A DNA stretch of 64,000 nucleotides from JAUVRX01 sp049664225 (GCA_049664225.1 JBATEX010000073.1:46926-110925); one strand, 5' to 3'. Shown: positions 24,405 to 34,203, counted from the first letter of the stretch. The notes: a model not told the origin generated them from the sequence alone. A program made the numbers and translations.

Positions 24405-27056
24405 TCAAGGCAACACCATTGTGACGGTGGTGTCGAGGACACGGAACGAGGAGCGCTCCTGTGAGCCCTCTTCGAGAGCCAGGGCCACGACAAGCTCATT
24501 GAGAACAGCTGTCACCTCGAGCGACAAGGTGACGTCCCGGGTCTGTCCTTCCTCGAGGGTCTGCACCGAGCTCTGAGCCAGAACCATCGGAGGACCCTGG
24601 GAACCCACCGCGCTGAAGAGTCGGCTGGTTCCCTTGGTGCCCTTCAGCCGATGGACGACCTCGAGCCTCGTGCCCAGGGGGGCATAGAACCGAGGCCCGA
24701 CAACCACCTGACCGGCAGGGCACTCCGTGGCCAGGACCTGGCTCCCAGCAACCAGGACCGCGCACGGCGCAAGGGTCAAGCCCGAAGGCTCGAAACGCAG
24801 ATGCAACCGCGGTGGCGGAGCTCGGCGATCCACCGACTCCTCGAGAACCTCGACTCCGACACCGAGGGCCTCTCCCTCTTCGGGCAGGATTCTCAGCTCG
24901 GCGACTTCTAACTCCAGGTCCAGTCGGTCGGTATCGAGCAGATCCGCAGAAGCCCGGCAGATCAAGCCGGAGAGCGGACCACCGGGGTGCAGCCGATACC
25001 GCAACCGGAACCTGTCGCCAGGACCCATGACCGGCAATCGAGCCAGGTAGTGTTTGTCCTCACGACTGACCAGATCGTGACGCACGTGGAGCCACCCCTG
25101 TTGGCCGATCACTTCGCCTTCGATCTCGACCTCTACGACCATCGAGTCGGGTACATCCAGATACTGCCCGTCGAAGATCTTTCGATGCCGGGCCATCACC
25201 GGCACTTTCAGATCATCAACCAGTTGATAGGTTCGGATACCGGAATCAGCGGTGAGATCTTGCAGCGAGAGTCGAGTCGCGGCTCGCAACATCTCAGCTT
25301 CGCGTTGCCCTGCAGTGCCGGATGCCAGGCTGCCCGAGAACAGGCCTCGCGCGGACAGCTCGAAGGACTCACAGTCTACGGGTCCTTCGCGACAAGCCAA
25401 CAGCTGATTGGGAGGGAAGAGCCCGTAGACACGCCCTTGGTGGGTGTTGGCGAAGAACAAGGGACGATCGGTTCGGTAGCTGCGGAAGAGGCTCCGGCCA
25501 GTGAAGGGCGCGGCTTCATCTGCTGCCCCCAGGTAGTCCAGGAGGGTCACGGCAAGATCGCTCTGCAGGAAGGGCTCTTCGAGTAGGCGCGGCCCTTCGC
25601 CAGGGGGCATCAGAATCGCAAGACTCCAGTTCTGGCTCAGAGTCCGCACGAGGTCGTCTTCGCCTTGCGGTAGACCGGCCGACTCGTCGCTGGTCAAGAC
25701 GACCAGGGTGCTGTCGAGGGTCCCTTCACTCTCCAATCGGTCGATGAACTCTCCGACCGCATCGTCCAGGTAGGTCATGGCTCGGTGCAGTCCGTTGTCG
25801 CCGGGTATCTCTGCCATATCAGGAACGGTGTAGGGGTGGTGTGTGCCGACCGTGAGCAAGGTGAGGAACCACGGCCTACCAGCCGACTCGAGTTGTCGAA
25901 TCTGATCGAAACCAAGGTCCAGGAAGGCCCGATCGTCGATACCCCATTTGCTCCTGAGGTGGGCAGGCTCGTCACCCCGCTCTCCGATCACCGTCTCGAA
26001 GCCGAGCCGTGGCATGGCCTGTCCTTTCATCATGAAGGACAGTGGGCTGGCCTGGAGAAAGACCGTGTGGTAGCCCAGCCCAGCCAGAGCTTCCGGCAGG
26101 CATGGGTCGGATGGGCCGACTGCGTAGTCGTTCAGGCGGGGCGCTCTCGACCCTAGCCTCGGCGGCCGGCCACAAAGCAAGGCATATAGACCTCGATTGG
26201 TCTGACGCTGTTGCCCGATGAATCGAGTTGCCGTTGGGTGGCTACGAGCCACCCGGTCGAGGTGCGGCATCGTGATCGAGGACTCGATCCCGGACTGCTC
26301 AGCGACCAATGGTAGATAGGCACCGGAGACACCCTCCAGTACCACCACGAGGATGTTCCGGTCGGCATGGCCGAGTTCCGCCCACGGCTCGCCCGACAGG
26401 TCGCTGCTCCAGATCCGGGTCAACTCCTCGCTAACGCCAGGGCTCGGCTCTGGTGTAGACCAGCGCGACCTTCCGACCGGCAAGTACCGCTGCATCTCCT
26501 CGGCCAGGAAATGACTGCGTCGCCAGGCCAGCGCCTCGGGCTCCACGGGCCACACCCACAGCGCCAGACAAGCACCCAGGGCGACGACCAAAGCCAGGGC
26601 CACCGCTCGGCCGCTGCAGGATCGCTTCAGGATCACCCAGGTGGAAATGCCAACCACGACGAGCAAGAGCACCAGAGAGAGGGGGCGGGACAAGGCCAGA
26701 CCGGAACCCAGGAGGAAGGTCGGGTCCACCAGATAACCTGCGTAGGTAAGACTCAGAGGGGCATCGAGGGCCAGGATATGCTCGTAGTTGGCGTACTGGA
26801 GCAGAACCCACAACAAGGCCACCAGCACTGCCACCCACCGTCGCCAGCGGGCTGCCAACAACACCATCACCAGACAACAGAGTGTCGCCGCGAGATCAGC
26901 CGCAAACCCCCGAAAAAGGGTGGCACCTTGGCCGAAGCCGAGGTCACGCAGGGCAAGGAGCCGCAGGATCCAAGCGGGCAGGACCAGAATCGCGGCGAGA
27001 ACCGCAAATCGACGATCGATACCGTGGTTTTGCCCGTCTTGGGCCTCTCTACTCAC
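24405..27056 (-). CDS. LTA-synthase-like membrane phosphotransferase (alkaline phosphatase superfamily) with large C-terminal beta domain
   Basis: 883 residues from a GTG at 27056. Longer starts would read back through the preceding gene, so the exact start is uncertain. Five membrane helices lie at about 20-185. The extracytoplasmic catalytic domain (about 240-590) begins ILVVVLEGVSGAYLP with the metal-binding Glu of LTA synthases and has the Thr nucleophile in QRQTNRGLYALLCG. A later site reads VVLTSDESAGLPQGEDD, where Glu replaces the usual metal-binding His. Residues about 620-883 form a beta-rich region of unknown family. Relatives transfer phosphoglycerol or phosphoethanolamine onto envelope polymers. 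It follows two secreted tail-bearing protein genes on the same strand. Confidence 0.78.
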   Translation of the reverse strand: MSREAQDGQNHGIDRRFAVLAAILVLPAWILRLLALRDLGFGQGATLFRGFAADLAATLCCLVMVLLAARWRRWVAVLVALLWVLLQYANYEHILALDAPLSLTYAGYLVDPTFLLGSGLALSRPLSLVLLLVVVGISTWVILKRSCSGRAVALALVVALGACLALWVWPVEPEALAWRRSHFLAEEMQRYLPVGRSRWSTPEPSPGVSEELTRIWSSDLSGEPWAELGHADRNILVVVLEGVSGAYLPLVAEQSGIESSITMPHLDRVARSHPTATRFIGQQRQTNRGLYALLCGRPPRLGSRAPRLNDYAVGPSDPCLPEALAGLGYHTVFLQASPLSFMMKGQAMPRLGFETVIGERGDEPAHLRSKWGIDDRAFLDLGFDQIRQLESAGRPWFLTLLTVGTHHPYTVPDMAEIPGDNGLHRAMTYLDDAVGEFIDRLESEGTLDSTLVVLTSDESAGLPQGEDDLVRTLSQNWSLAILMPPGEGPRLLEEPFLQSDLAVTLLDYLGAADEAAPFTGRSLFRSYRTDRPLFFANTHQGRVYGLFPPNQLLACREGPVDCESFELSARGLFSGSLASGTAGQREAEMLRAATRLSLQDLTADSGIRTYQLVDDLKVPVMARHRKIFDGQYLDVPDSMVVEVEIEGEVIGQQGWLHVRHDLVSREDKHYLARLPVMGPGDRFRLRYRLHPGGPLSGLICRASADLLDTDRLDLELEVAELRILPEEGEALGVGVEVLEESVDRRAPPPRLHLRFEPSGLTLAPCAVLVAGSQVLATECPAGQVVVGPRFYAPLGTRLEVVHRLKGTKGTSRLFSAVGSQGPPMVLAQSSVQTLEEGQTRDVTLSLEVTAVLNELVVALALEEGSQERSSFRVLDTTVTMVLP

Positions 27057-27078
27057 ACGCCGGATCGTAGCACTCGCG

Positions 27079-28854
27079 TCAGGGAACTTCCGACGTCCAG
27101 GCGGAGGTGCCACCCGTTTCGAAGCCATCGTCGAAAACGCTGTCCAGCGTCCATAGTCCGTTCTGCTGCCCCGTTCGCAGAGGGCCGCCGCGTGCGGTAT
27201 CCCAGAGTAGACAGTTCGTTCCCGAGCCAGGCACCGTGAACTGGTCGAGGCCGTGATCGAAGGTCTGGACGAAGACTTCCAACTGACCATCTCCATCCAG
27301 ATCTCCCACCGTAGGAGCAGCCGGTGCGCCGTTGCCGTTGCCATTGTGACCTGGGTTCGGCAACGAGATGTCGTACAGAACGGTTCCGTCAGCGGCGAGG
27401 ATCATGAGATAGCCCGAATCGTGGACGTCTGGATCGCCATAGGTGGCCAGGAGAATCTCGGGCGACCCGTCCTGATTGAGATCGGCCACGGTGGCCTCGG
27501 AGCTGAACAGAATTGCCTTACCGTGACGATAACTGGTTCGCCAAAGGCGCTGAGCCGAAGAATTGAAGGCGTACAGATAACCGTCATTCAGCGAAACGAC
27601 GACCTCGGGCCGCGAGTCACCGCTGATATCGACGATCGTGGGGGCCGGAATCCCGTTGGGCGGGTACCAGCCAGCGACCTGGATCGGGGGACCCCCTCGT
27701 GGGAGCTGCTCCCAGCCCGCCTTGCGCCGGGCAGACCGGCTACCATCGCCGTGCGAGCCCTCGAGGACCATGACGCCATAGGCCTGGGTTACGTAGGGCA
27801 CATGCATCTCGATGTTGGGTACACCGATGATCTCGTTCCTGCCGTCTCCATCGAGGTCGGCAACCGAGGGCGGCGAGGCTGTCCACTGCAGCCATTCGGC
27901 CCAGTCGGGGTGGGGCCACTGACCCGTGTGAAGGTGATAGTGATCGTGCTCCACCTGCGGATCTGCCCAGCGAATGAACTGACCCCAGGTGAGTCGGTTG
28001 CCTGCGTAGTCAGGGTTCCGATTAGTGAAGTAACTCGAGGAGTCGATGGCGACACCGTCGAGATCGAACGCCTGGATGTGATGGTTGTCGTAGGTGATCA
28101 GGATCTCCAACTGGCGGTCGTCGTCGATGTTCCCGATGCCCGGGTTGAGCCCATAACAACCGAAGCCGCTGTGCCCGGGGCCGTTGCGATCGGCATCGTT
28201 GCCGAGCCCGGCGAGGTTGTTGTATCGGGGCCAGGCCGGATCGTGCCCACCCGCAGGCTGGTAGGCGGTGCCATCTGGGCTGAACACGAATACCTGGGCA
28301 CCGCCCTGAGAGGTGCTGACCGTCTGGGTGGTCGTGGCAACGACCTCCACCATGCCATCTCCATCGAGATCAGCCGCGGCGAGACCCCTCACCTCAGGCG
28401 GGTTTTCTCCAGTAGTCGTGTCGGCTGGCCATCCCTCCTTGACCTGTAATTGCGAGCCGATCCATTCGAATGCGATCACTTCTTTGCCCCGACCCACCAC
28501 GACTTCGGTGATACCGTCGAGATCGAGATCCATCACGACGTGGGGTGAATAGACCCTTCCATTGCCGACCTGGGCACGGTGGAGCAAGATGCCGGAACTC
28601 GAGAAGACGTAGGTGTCGTAGTAGGCGGCGATGAGCTCGTTGGAGCCGTCGCCATCCAGGTCTTGGATTACCGGCGAGGCATACCAACTCGTCTGACCGC
28701 TCAAGTTCCTGACGAACACGGGACTCAGAACGGGGCCGCTACTGGTGCCCGGCTCACAGCTCGGAGGCTCACCCAGCCCGGGCGCCGCGGCGAGGCTCAA
28801 CCCCACCAGAAGGTGCCACCCTTTTTTCCTGCGATTGCTCAGTGCCGAGTTCAT
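27079..28854 (-). CDS. Secreted FG-GAP/VCBS-repeat beta-propeller protein with C-terminal tail
   Basis: 591 residues; ATG with GAGGTG 8 bp upstream. A signal peptide ends near GLGEPPSC. At least six calcium-binding FG-GAP blades show D-x-D-G-D motifs: IQDLDGDGSNELIAAY, VMDLDLDGITEVVVG, AADLDGDGMVEVVA, VADLDGDGRNEIIG, VADLNQDGSPEILLA and VGDLDGDGQLEVFVQ. The tail is VFDDGFETGGTSAWTSEVP. It lies 12 bp after the beta-helix gene ending at 28867, so the two are cotranscribed. FG-GAP propellers usually mediate adhesion or polysaccharide binding; this one carries no catalytic domain. Confidence 0.9.
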   Translation of the reverse strand: MNSALSNRRKKGWHLLVGLSLAAAPGLGEPPSCEPGTSSGPVLSPVFVRNLSGQTSWYASPVIQDLDGDGSNELIAAYYDTYVFSSSGILLHRAQVGNGRVYSPHVVMDLDLDGITEVVVGRGKEVIAFEWIGSQLQVKEGWPADTTTGENPPEVRGLAAADLDGDGMVEVVATTTQTVSTSQGGAQVFVFSPDGTAYQPAGGHDPAWPRYNNLAGLGNDADRNGPGHSGFGCYGLNPGIGNIDDDRQLEILITYDNHHIQAFDLDGVAIDSSSYFTNRNPDYAGNRLTWGQFIRWADPQVEHDHYHLHTGQWPHPDWAEWLQWTASPPSVADLDGDGRNEIIGVPNIEMHVPYVTQAYGVMVLEGSHGDGSRSARRKAGWEQLPRGGPPIQVAGWYPPNGIPAPTIVDISGDSRPEVVVSLNDGYLYAFNSSAQRLWRTSYRHGKAILFSSEATVADLNQDGSPEILLATYGDPDVHDSGYLMILAADGTVLYDISLPNPGHNGNGNGAPAAPTVGDLDGDGQLEVFVQTFDHGLDQFTVPGSGTNCLLWDTARGGPLRTGQQNGLWTLDSVFDDGFETGGTSAWTSEVP

Positions 28855-28866
28855 GATCGTCGCACC

Positions 28867-30678
28867 TCACGGTATCGAAGCGGACCAACTCGAGATGTTG
28901 CCCGTCTCGAACCCATCCGCAAACAGCAGGGTCGGCCAGGGACGCGGACCGTAGTTCGGTAGAGGCTGGCCGAACTCGAAAGCTCCCAGATCTGGGAAGC
29001 CCTGCAGGGCGAAAGCGTCGTTGAGGTTGGCGATCTCTTCACCTGCATCGATCTCGGGGGCACCTGGCGAGAGACTGAGATCACGGCTCCCTGGAATCGC
29101 AGGCGTGTCCCAGGTGACGGGTAGTGTGGCATCTACCACATCAACGAAAGCTGCCTCGACTCCATGAAGCTCTACTCCGATTGCCTGGAGATCCGGAAGC
29201 CTGCTGTAGCGCACGTTGTCCCATTTAAAATAGGGGTCACTGGGTGAGCTAACAGCTCGAGTCGTTCCCCAACCGTTGTAGTCGAAATCCCTGTAGCCCT
29301 CGTCAGCGATCGTCGTAAACTCGAACGCGTACCGAGTGCCGAGAAAGAGGTTGTTTCGAAAGACCGCGTTGCGCCACATGGCACCGTTGTCGCCGTGGCC
29401 ATCACCGTGTTTGGCACCGGTGTTGTGGACCACGAAGAATCCAGAGGTGTCGTTGTGCATCTTCACGGGAACGCTTTCGAGATTGAAGAGCTCGTTGCGA
29501 AAGATGTAGGCCGGGCCCCCGCGGATGGGTTGGACGCTGATCCCCATGCGGGCGTTCATCACCCGGTTGCGCCAGACCCGGACGTTGGCTTGGTTGTAGT
29601 CGATCTCGATTCCGTCGTCGACGCAGAAGGCGGCATCGTTACCGAAGACGTCGTTACCGTAGGAAGGACCCGTGGAAGGCTGCAGGGAAACACAGTCGCC
29701 GAAGTTACGGACCCGGTTTTGGCAGACCACGTTGCCGTAGCCTCTGAGGTCGATGCCTCTTTCAGAAGGGATGCCAACGCCGGGCCACGACACCCGGCCC
29801 TCGATCACGTTATCGCAGATGGTCTGGTTACCTTCCAGGCCATCGCCACGGCGATTCACAACACCGTAGTCCACATCTCGGATCAGATTGTGACGAACCA
29901 CGATCTCGCTGCTATGCTGCGAATCAATCCCCCATCGCCCATCTTCGAGAGTCAGGCCTTCGATCACTACATGGCTGATGGTCTGGTTCCACTCCCCGAG
30001 CGTGATGATCCCCCGGTCAGTGGCCTTTCCGTCCACGACCGCAAGCCCGCTTCCAGGACCCCTAAACACAATAGGTGCCAGGCGGTTGCCACTGGTCAGC
30101 AGCTGAAACGGCTCGTAGGTGCCGGGGGAAACATGGAGGATATCGCCCGCTTTGGCGCTGTCAGCGGCCGACTGGAGACCCTTGAACGGGTTGGTCGGGC
30201 TTCCGTCACCTCCACCGGTGCCGGGGATGACATAGAGATGGCTGCCAGAATAATCCGGCGGCGGCAAGGTCCGGGGCGCCGCCACTGCTGTCCTGGCCTC
30301 GCCGCCGCCATCGGGATCGGTCAGGGTCAGGCGCAGTTCGTAGGATTTGCCCGATTCGAGAAAGAGAGCGCTGGAAGCCCAGAAGTTAAGGCCCAACGGC
30401 GCGCCATTGACCAACAGAGCAGGATGGGCCCGCATCGCCGGCGCAGCTTGATTCCACAGCGTTTCCCCCTCAAGTCGAAACTCCATCTGCAGTGAGCTGT
30501 CGAGATCATCGTCGCCATCTACCCACCAGAGAGCCCCGATGTGTTCGAAGGTGGCATCGATCCTCAAAGTCCCTGGCACCACACGATTGTCACGGGCGAA
30601 CACAGGAGTTCCTGGCAAGCAGAGTACTAGCAGCATCAATGATGCACCGAGATTGGATCTCCAATTGCCCCTTCCCAT
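28867..30678 (-). CDS. Secreted parallel beta-helix protein with C-terminal tail
   Basis: 603 residues from the ATG at 30678, preceded by GAGGTG. A signal peptide ends near PVFARDN. Residues about 30-140 form a beta-sandwich-like N-terminal domain. From about 150 the DUF1565-type start YVIPGTGGGDGSPTNPFKGL leads into a right-handed beta-helix with many N-x-I/V rungs (IVVRHNLIRDV, VVCQNRVRNFG, VRVWRNRVMNA, YIFRNELFNL, AVFRNNLFLG). The C-terminus is LFADGFETGNISSWSASIP. It has the same tail as, but only general fold similarity to, the beta-helix protein at 9244. It is upstream in a two-gene transcript with the FG-GAP protein. Confidence 0.88.
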   Translation of the reverse strand: MGRGNWRSNLGASLMLLVLCLPGTPVFARDNRVVPGTLRIDATFEHIGALWWVDGDDDLDSSLQMEFRLEGETLWNQAAPAMRAHPALLVNGAPLGLNFWASSALFLESGKSYELRLTLTDPDGGGEARTAVAAPRTLPPPDYSGSHLYVIPGTGGGDGSPTNPFKGLQSAADSAKAGDILHVSPGTYEPFQLLTSGNRLAPIVFRGPGSGLAVVDGKATDRGIITLGEWNQTISHVVIEGLTLEDGRWGIDSQHSSEIVVRHNLIRDVDYGVVNRRGDGLEGNQTICDNVIEGRVSWPGVGIPSERGIDLRGYGNVVCQNRVRNFGDCVSLQPSTGPSYGNDVFGNDAAFCVDDGIEIDYNQANVRVWRNRVMNARMGISVQPIRGGPAYIFRNELFNLESVPVKMHNDTSGFFVVHNTGAKHGDGHGDNGAMWRNAVFRNNLFLGTRYAFEFTTIADEGYRDFDYNGWGTTRAVSSPSDPYFKWDNVRYSRLPDLQAIGVELHGVEAAFVDVVDATLPVTWDTPAIPGSRDLSLSPGAPEIDAGEEIANLNDAFALQGFPDLGAFEFGQPLPNYGPRPWPTLLFADGFETGNISSWSASIP

Positions 30679-30984
30679 ATCGCCCACCTCAGCCCCCGAC
30701 TATCACAGAAGCGACCAAAGGCGCTATGAAATCCGGCTCCCCCGCCTCAAGGTGCCACCCCTATTACCTGGCCCTCTCGGCTCGAGAAACGCATTCTCCT
30801 CAGTACAAGCTCTCCCTACAACCTCCCGGGGCTTGTTCGGACTCTTCTCTTGCGACCTGCTCGCGCAACTCAGAGTTCGCATCGACCCCACCTGCAGAGC
30901 GAAAGGCCCTTCATCCAGTCAGACGCAGAATGCTCTACAACCTCATGAGAGGTGGGTCAACCGATCTGGCGTGAGTGAGCCAAC
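30679..30984. other. Intergenic region between the beta-helix gene and the transposase, with one dispersed word
   Basis: About 300 bp without a protein-like frame. It contains GGTGCCACCCCTATTA at 30751-30766, the inverted partner of the word on the other side of the transposase gene. It probably carries the promoter of the secreted protein pair to the left. Confidence 0.6.
30751..30765 (-). repeat. REP-like word GGTGCCACCC, left flank of the transposase
   Basis: GGTGCCACCC here and GGGTGGCACC at 31965-31974 are a perfect 10-bp inverted pair bracketing the transposase gene. On the minus strand this copy reads TAATAGGGGTGGCACC, in line with the A-rich/TGGCACC word seen elsewhere. Confidence 0.6.
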
Positions 30985-31944
30985 CTACCCGGGGGCCTGA
31001 GATAGGTGTTGAAATGGCAAAGGTGGTGGGAAGGCTCCGGCAGGGAATCCAGGGCTGAGGTCGCCTCTTTGCCATCGCCTGGCTGCCAGGCGAAAGGCGA
31101 CACAGAAGGAAGCATAGGCCTCCTTCAGAAGACTACGGGCTTCCTTCGAGGCGCAGTGAAACAGAGGAGCCGGGGACCATTTCGACCGAACAGGTCTCTC
31201 ATGAGGATCCTGACGCAGCGCCCTCCTCACTCCCAATGGCTGCGTGCCCTCGGCTCGATGACGAGCGTCTGTTTCAGTTTCAATCTGAGCCACTAGCTCA
31301 TGGACTCGTTCCCGGAGGAAACTCGGTTCCATACCCTCCCAGCAAGGTAGGGGACTCAGAACCACGATCTCCCTTTCACGAAACCGAAACTGTCTCTCGA
31401 CTTCTGTTCCACCAGTTGCTCGACGCTCTCCGGTTCGATCGATCCAAACACCTCTGTGTTCCTTCCCAAACAGAAGAGCCTCCACTGAGCTCACACCCGG
31501 CCACTCGAGCGGACTCGACACCAAGTCTTCCTTGCACCCGTTTCCCAGGATGTAGAGCAGTCGATTGACCTGAGCTGCTTCCTCATCACTCACCAAGACA
31601 TGCTGGTATCGACGATGCCAAAAAGGGCCTCGCCAGTTGTGAAGGCGCCCCGCCTCCTTCGCTAGATTTCCCTGAAAGTACGCCATGAATCGCGCCAATT
31701 GCAGCGCGGAGTTGACCGTGACAAGCAAATGATAGTGGTTCGACAGCACCACGTACCCGTGAATCTCAACATCGTAAAGCCGCTGGGCTCTTCCGAGAAT
31801 CCCTACCACCAGCAGGTTGAGCTTGGCGCTCGGTCTCAAGAGAAAGCGACCCTGGATTGTTCGGTTTGTGACCTCGACAAGGCATCCTTCGGGCGGAATG
31901 TAACGAAGACGTCGTCCCATGCCCAGGAAAGACGGAATAGCCAC
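30985..31944 (-). CDS. REP-associated tyrosine transposase (RAYT, Y1/TnpA_REP type)
   Basis: 319 residues from a GTG at 31944 that overlaps the TAG stop of the phosphatase gene; an alternative ATG is at 31920. The Y1 transposase core is clear: CLVEVTNRTIQGRFLL, then the metal-binding HUH motif in LSNHYHLLV (His70-Tyr-His72), GPFWHRRYQHVLVSD, and the nucleophile Tyr131 in LLYILGN. The motif arrangement is that of RAYT proteins, which are single-copy and mobilise or process short REP palindromes rather than moving themselves. The C-terminal about 130 residues, basic and Pro-rich, are longer than usual. Inverted GGTGCCACCC words flank it. Confidence 0.88.
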   Translation of the reverse strand: MAIPSFLGMGRRLRYIPPEGCLVEVTNRTIQGRFLLRPSAKLNLLVVGILGRAQRLYDVEIHGYVVLSNHYHLLVTVNSALQLARFMAYFQGNLAKEAGRLHNWRGPFWHRRYQHVLVSDEEAAQVNRLLYILGNGCKEDLVSSPLEWPGVSSVEALLFGKEHRGVWIDRTGERRATGGTEVERQFRFREREIVVLSPLPCWEGMEPSFLRERVHELVAQIETETDARHRAEGTQPLGVRRALRQDPHERPVRSKWSPAPLFHCASKEARSLLKEAYASFCVAFRLAARRWQRGDLSPGFPAGAFPPPLPFQHLSQAPG

Positions 31945-34025
31945 TACGAACCTTGCAAGAAGGTGGGTGGCACCAAGGACCGGGTCTTCAGGATCATCAG
32001 AGTCATGTCATCCTGCAGAGGCGTACCCTCGTTGTAGTCGGCCGCAAGCTCCAACAAACGCTCGATGGCCTGCTCGGGCTCGAGACCTGCCACCTCAGCG
32101 AAAAAACGGGTGGCACGTTCGTAGCCCAGGAGGTCGCCGTCCGGATTCGCCACCTCAGCAAGACCGTCGGTCATCAGCAGTACCGAATCGCCCTCCCGAA
32201 GGTCGATCTCCGTCTCCTTGAACCGCACGTCCGCCAGTGTAGCGAGGGGCACGCTCGGCAGCATCACCTCTTCCACCGACCCATCGACCTGTCGCCAGAC
32301 AAGCACCGGCGGCATCCCGGCCGACGCAAGCTGCACATGATGCCCTTCGAGCCGGACCAGCAGCATCGCCATGCTCGCCTGTCGCCGGTGCATGCTACTC
32401 AGACCTTCGCCAATTCTCCCCAGGGCCTCGGCCAGGTTCGACTCCTGCCCGCAGGTCTGGAACAGACTCTTGGCAACGCCCACCACCATCCCCGCATGCA
32501 AGCCGTGTCCCGTCGCATCGCCCATTACCAACGTGCAGGAGCTACTGCCATTTGTGTGGAAGTCGTAGTAGTCGCCCCCCACCTCGTTGGCCGTGCTCAT
32601 GTGGACAGCGATTCGGAAGCCCTCGAGCTGCGGAACCTGCTTCGGCAACATGGCCAGCTGAAGCTGACGAGCCTCCTCCAACTCTGCCGTCTTGCGTTGG
32701 TTGTCTGCCTCCAGCAGCCGGTGATCGGCCTCTTCTCGTGCCACCCGTCTTTCCTGTTCGATGGCCTTCGCTGTCAGATCATCGATCTGCTGCAGCCTGG
32801 ACTCCAGTTCGCGATTCGTATTTGCGATCCGCCGCGTCAGATAGACGGAAAAGGAAAGCGCCAACGAGCCGACTCCCAGAAGCGCCGTCAGCCCATGCGG
32901 GATGTCGATCCACCCGGCCTGTCGTAGCAAGATCGCAAAGACACATAGAGTTACGACTAGCAAGCCGAGACCGATCACCCAGGCCTCTGGCTGCCGGTCC
33001 ACCATGGCGAGAATCGCCCACCAGAGCGTCACCAGATAGACCGCTGCGATGAAGATCGCTGTCGGCACGTTTCCACCAAAAGCCGGCCGAGTCCAGATCC
33101 AAAGAACAATCCCGACCGCCGCAACGGCCAGGACATAGAAGGTCGGTCTCAGCCGCCGCTTGAACACCCTGTGCTCCACCAACAGGGCAGACATCCCCAT
33201 GGTCACAGCACCCGTCAGGAACCACTTGTAGTAGACGAGTACCTTCGCCAGGTCACTGATCGAGCCCATCTGCAACTCGGCCAGCAACATACCCACCATG
33301 GATCCGGTGAGGATCGCCAGAAAGAGGTTCTCGGTACCTTTCGGCTGAAATGCGAAGAGCAGAAGATGCAGGAGGGTGAAGGCGCCGAAGACACCCAGAG
33401 CCGTCGCCATGACCGTCGTGTACTGCCTGACCAGCCTGAATCGAGATGCGGAGAGGCCCTGCATCTCCCCCGCCGTAATTTCGAAGCCCTGGAAATCTCT
33501 CTGAAAGACGTGGCCCGTGACGTTCGAGTAGCGGACGGCGAGAAGGTGGTCGACCCCTGGCTCCACCGTGATAGTTGAAACGTACTGCGGGAGCGACGGC
33601 TTCTCCTCCTCTGGATCCGTCGACACCGTGCCGAATCGAGCCACCAGATGACCGTCGAGGTAGATCTCCGAGGCACCGGCCTGCGCCACATGGATACCGA
33701 GAGTGTTTCCAAACTCCTCGCTGGTCCGGATCTTGCGTCGAAACCAACCGATGCCATGCCATCCCTCTGGAATGGCTTCGGCATTGCGTAGAGAAGGAAG
33801 AACGAGAGGCCAGTCAGAATCATCGAAGTCCGGCTCGGCCCAGGAAAAGTCATCACCAGAGTGGTATCGCCAGTCTCTCGCCAGAACGATCGAGCAATCT
33901 GGGCACGCCCTGTCGATGACGACAACTTCCGTCCACCCTTCCGATACCTGGGCGGTCAGAGGTTGTCCCAGAAACAGAACGAGAGCGACCGTTGCAGGTT
34001 TCAACATTCGACCGAGAGGGATCAT
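31944..34025 (-). CDS. Membrane PP2C/SpoIIE-type serine phosphatase with 7TM sensor
   Basis: 693 residues from the ATG at 34025; upstream ATG 34067 and GTG 34073 are also in frame. After a signal peptide, residues about 25-190 form a jelly-roll sensor domain (WHGIGWFRRKI, IYLDGHLVARFG) and about 205-400 hold seven membrane helices, the 7TMR-DISM layout. A coiled coil (about 405-470) leads to the SpoIIE phosphatase: ARQLQLAMLPKQVP, NEVGGDYYDFH and LVMGDATGHGLHAGM supply the metal-binding Asp residues, followed by LVRLEGHHVQLASAGMPPVLV and LLMTDGLAE. It likely dephosphorylates an anti-sigma-factor antagonist in response to an envelope signal. Its last codons overlap a dispersed TGGCACC word and the transposase start. 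Confidence 0.9.
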   Translation of the reverse strand: MIPLGRMLKPATVALVLFLGQPLTAQVSEGWTEVVVIDRACPDCSIVLARDWRYHSGDDFSWAEPDFDDSDWPLVLPSLRNAEAIPEGWHGIGWFRRKIRTSEEFGNTLGIHVAQAGASEIYLDGHLVARFGTVSTDPEEEKPSLPQYVSTITVEPGVDHLLAVRYSNVTGHVFQRDFQGFEITAGEMQGLSASRFRLVRQYTTVMATALGVFGAFTLLHLLLFAFQPKGTENLFLAILTGSMVGMLLAELQMGSISDLAKVLVYYKWFLTGAVTMGMSALLVEHRVFKRRLRPTFYVLAVAAVGIVLWIWTRPAFGGNVPTAIFIAAVYLVTLWWAILAMVDRQPEAWVIGLGLLVVTLCVFAILLRQAGWIDIPHGLTALLGVGSLALSFSVYLTRRIANTNRELESRLQQIDDLTAKAIEQERRVAREEADHRLLEADNQRKTAELEEARQLQLAMLPKQVPQLEGFRIAVHMSTANEVGGDYYDFHTNGSSSCTLVMGDATGHGLHAGMVVGVAKSLFQTCGQESNLAEALGRIGEGLSSMHRRQASMAMLLVRLEGHHVQLASAGMPPVLVWRQVDGSVEEVMLPSVPLATLADVRFKETEIDLREGDSVLLMTDGLAEVANPDGDLLGYERATRFFAEVAGLEPEQAIERLLELAADYNEGTPLQDDMTLMILKTRSLVPPTFLQGS
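31965..31974 (+). repeat. REP-like word GGGTGGCACC, right flank of the transposase
   Basis: Inverted partner of the copy at 30751. Upstream context AAGAAGGT is A-rich, as in other copies. It lies inside the last codons of the phosphatase gene. Confidence 0.6.
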
Positions 34026-34203
34026 GGCACCCTGCAATTCCCAGCGGATTTCAGAGGCAAGACACATGCCCACTCCTCCGGGTGCTCCGTGGGGGCCTTC
34101 TTGTACCTGAAGAAGCTACGCCTGCGCGCCCTCAAAGTTGCAGCTCACCAATCTATAGACGCCCGTACATATCTTCCGTTTCAAGAAACAGTAGGCCTAC
34201 ACC

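Noticed and set aside
27106..27121. GGTGCCACCCGTTTCG as another dispersed word copy
   Set aside because: It encodes ETGGTSAW of the C-terminal tail; other tails have GGTGACACC at the same codons, so a single substitution explains it.
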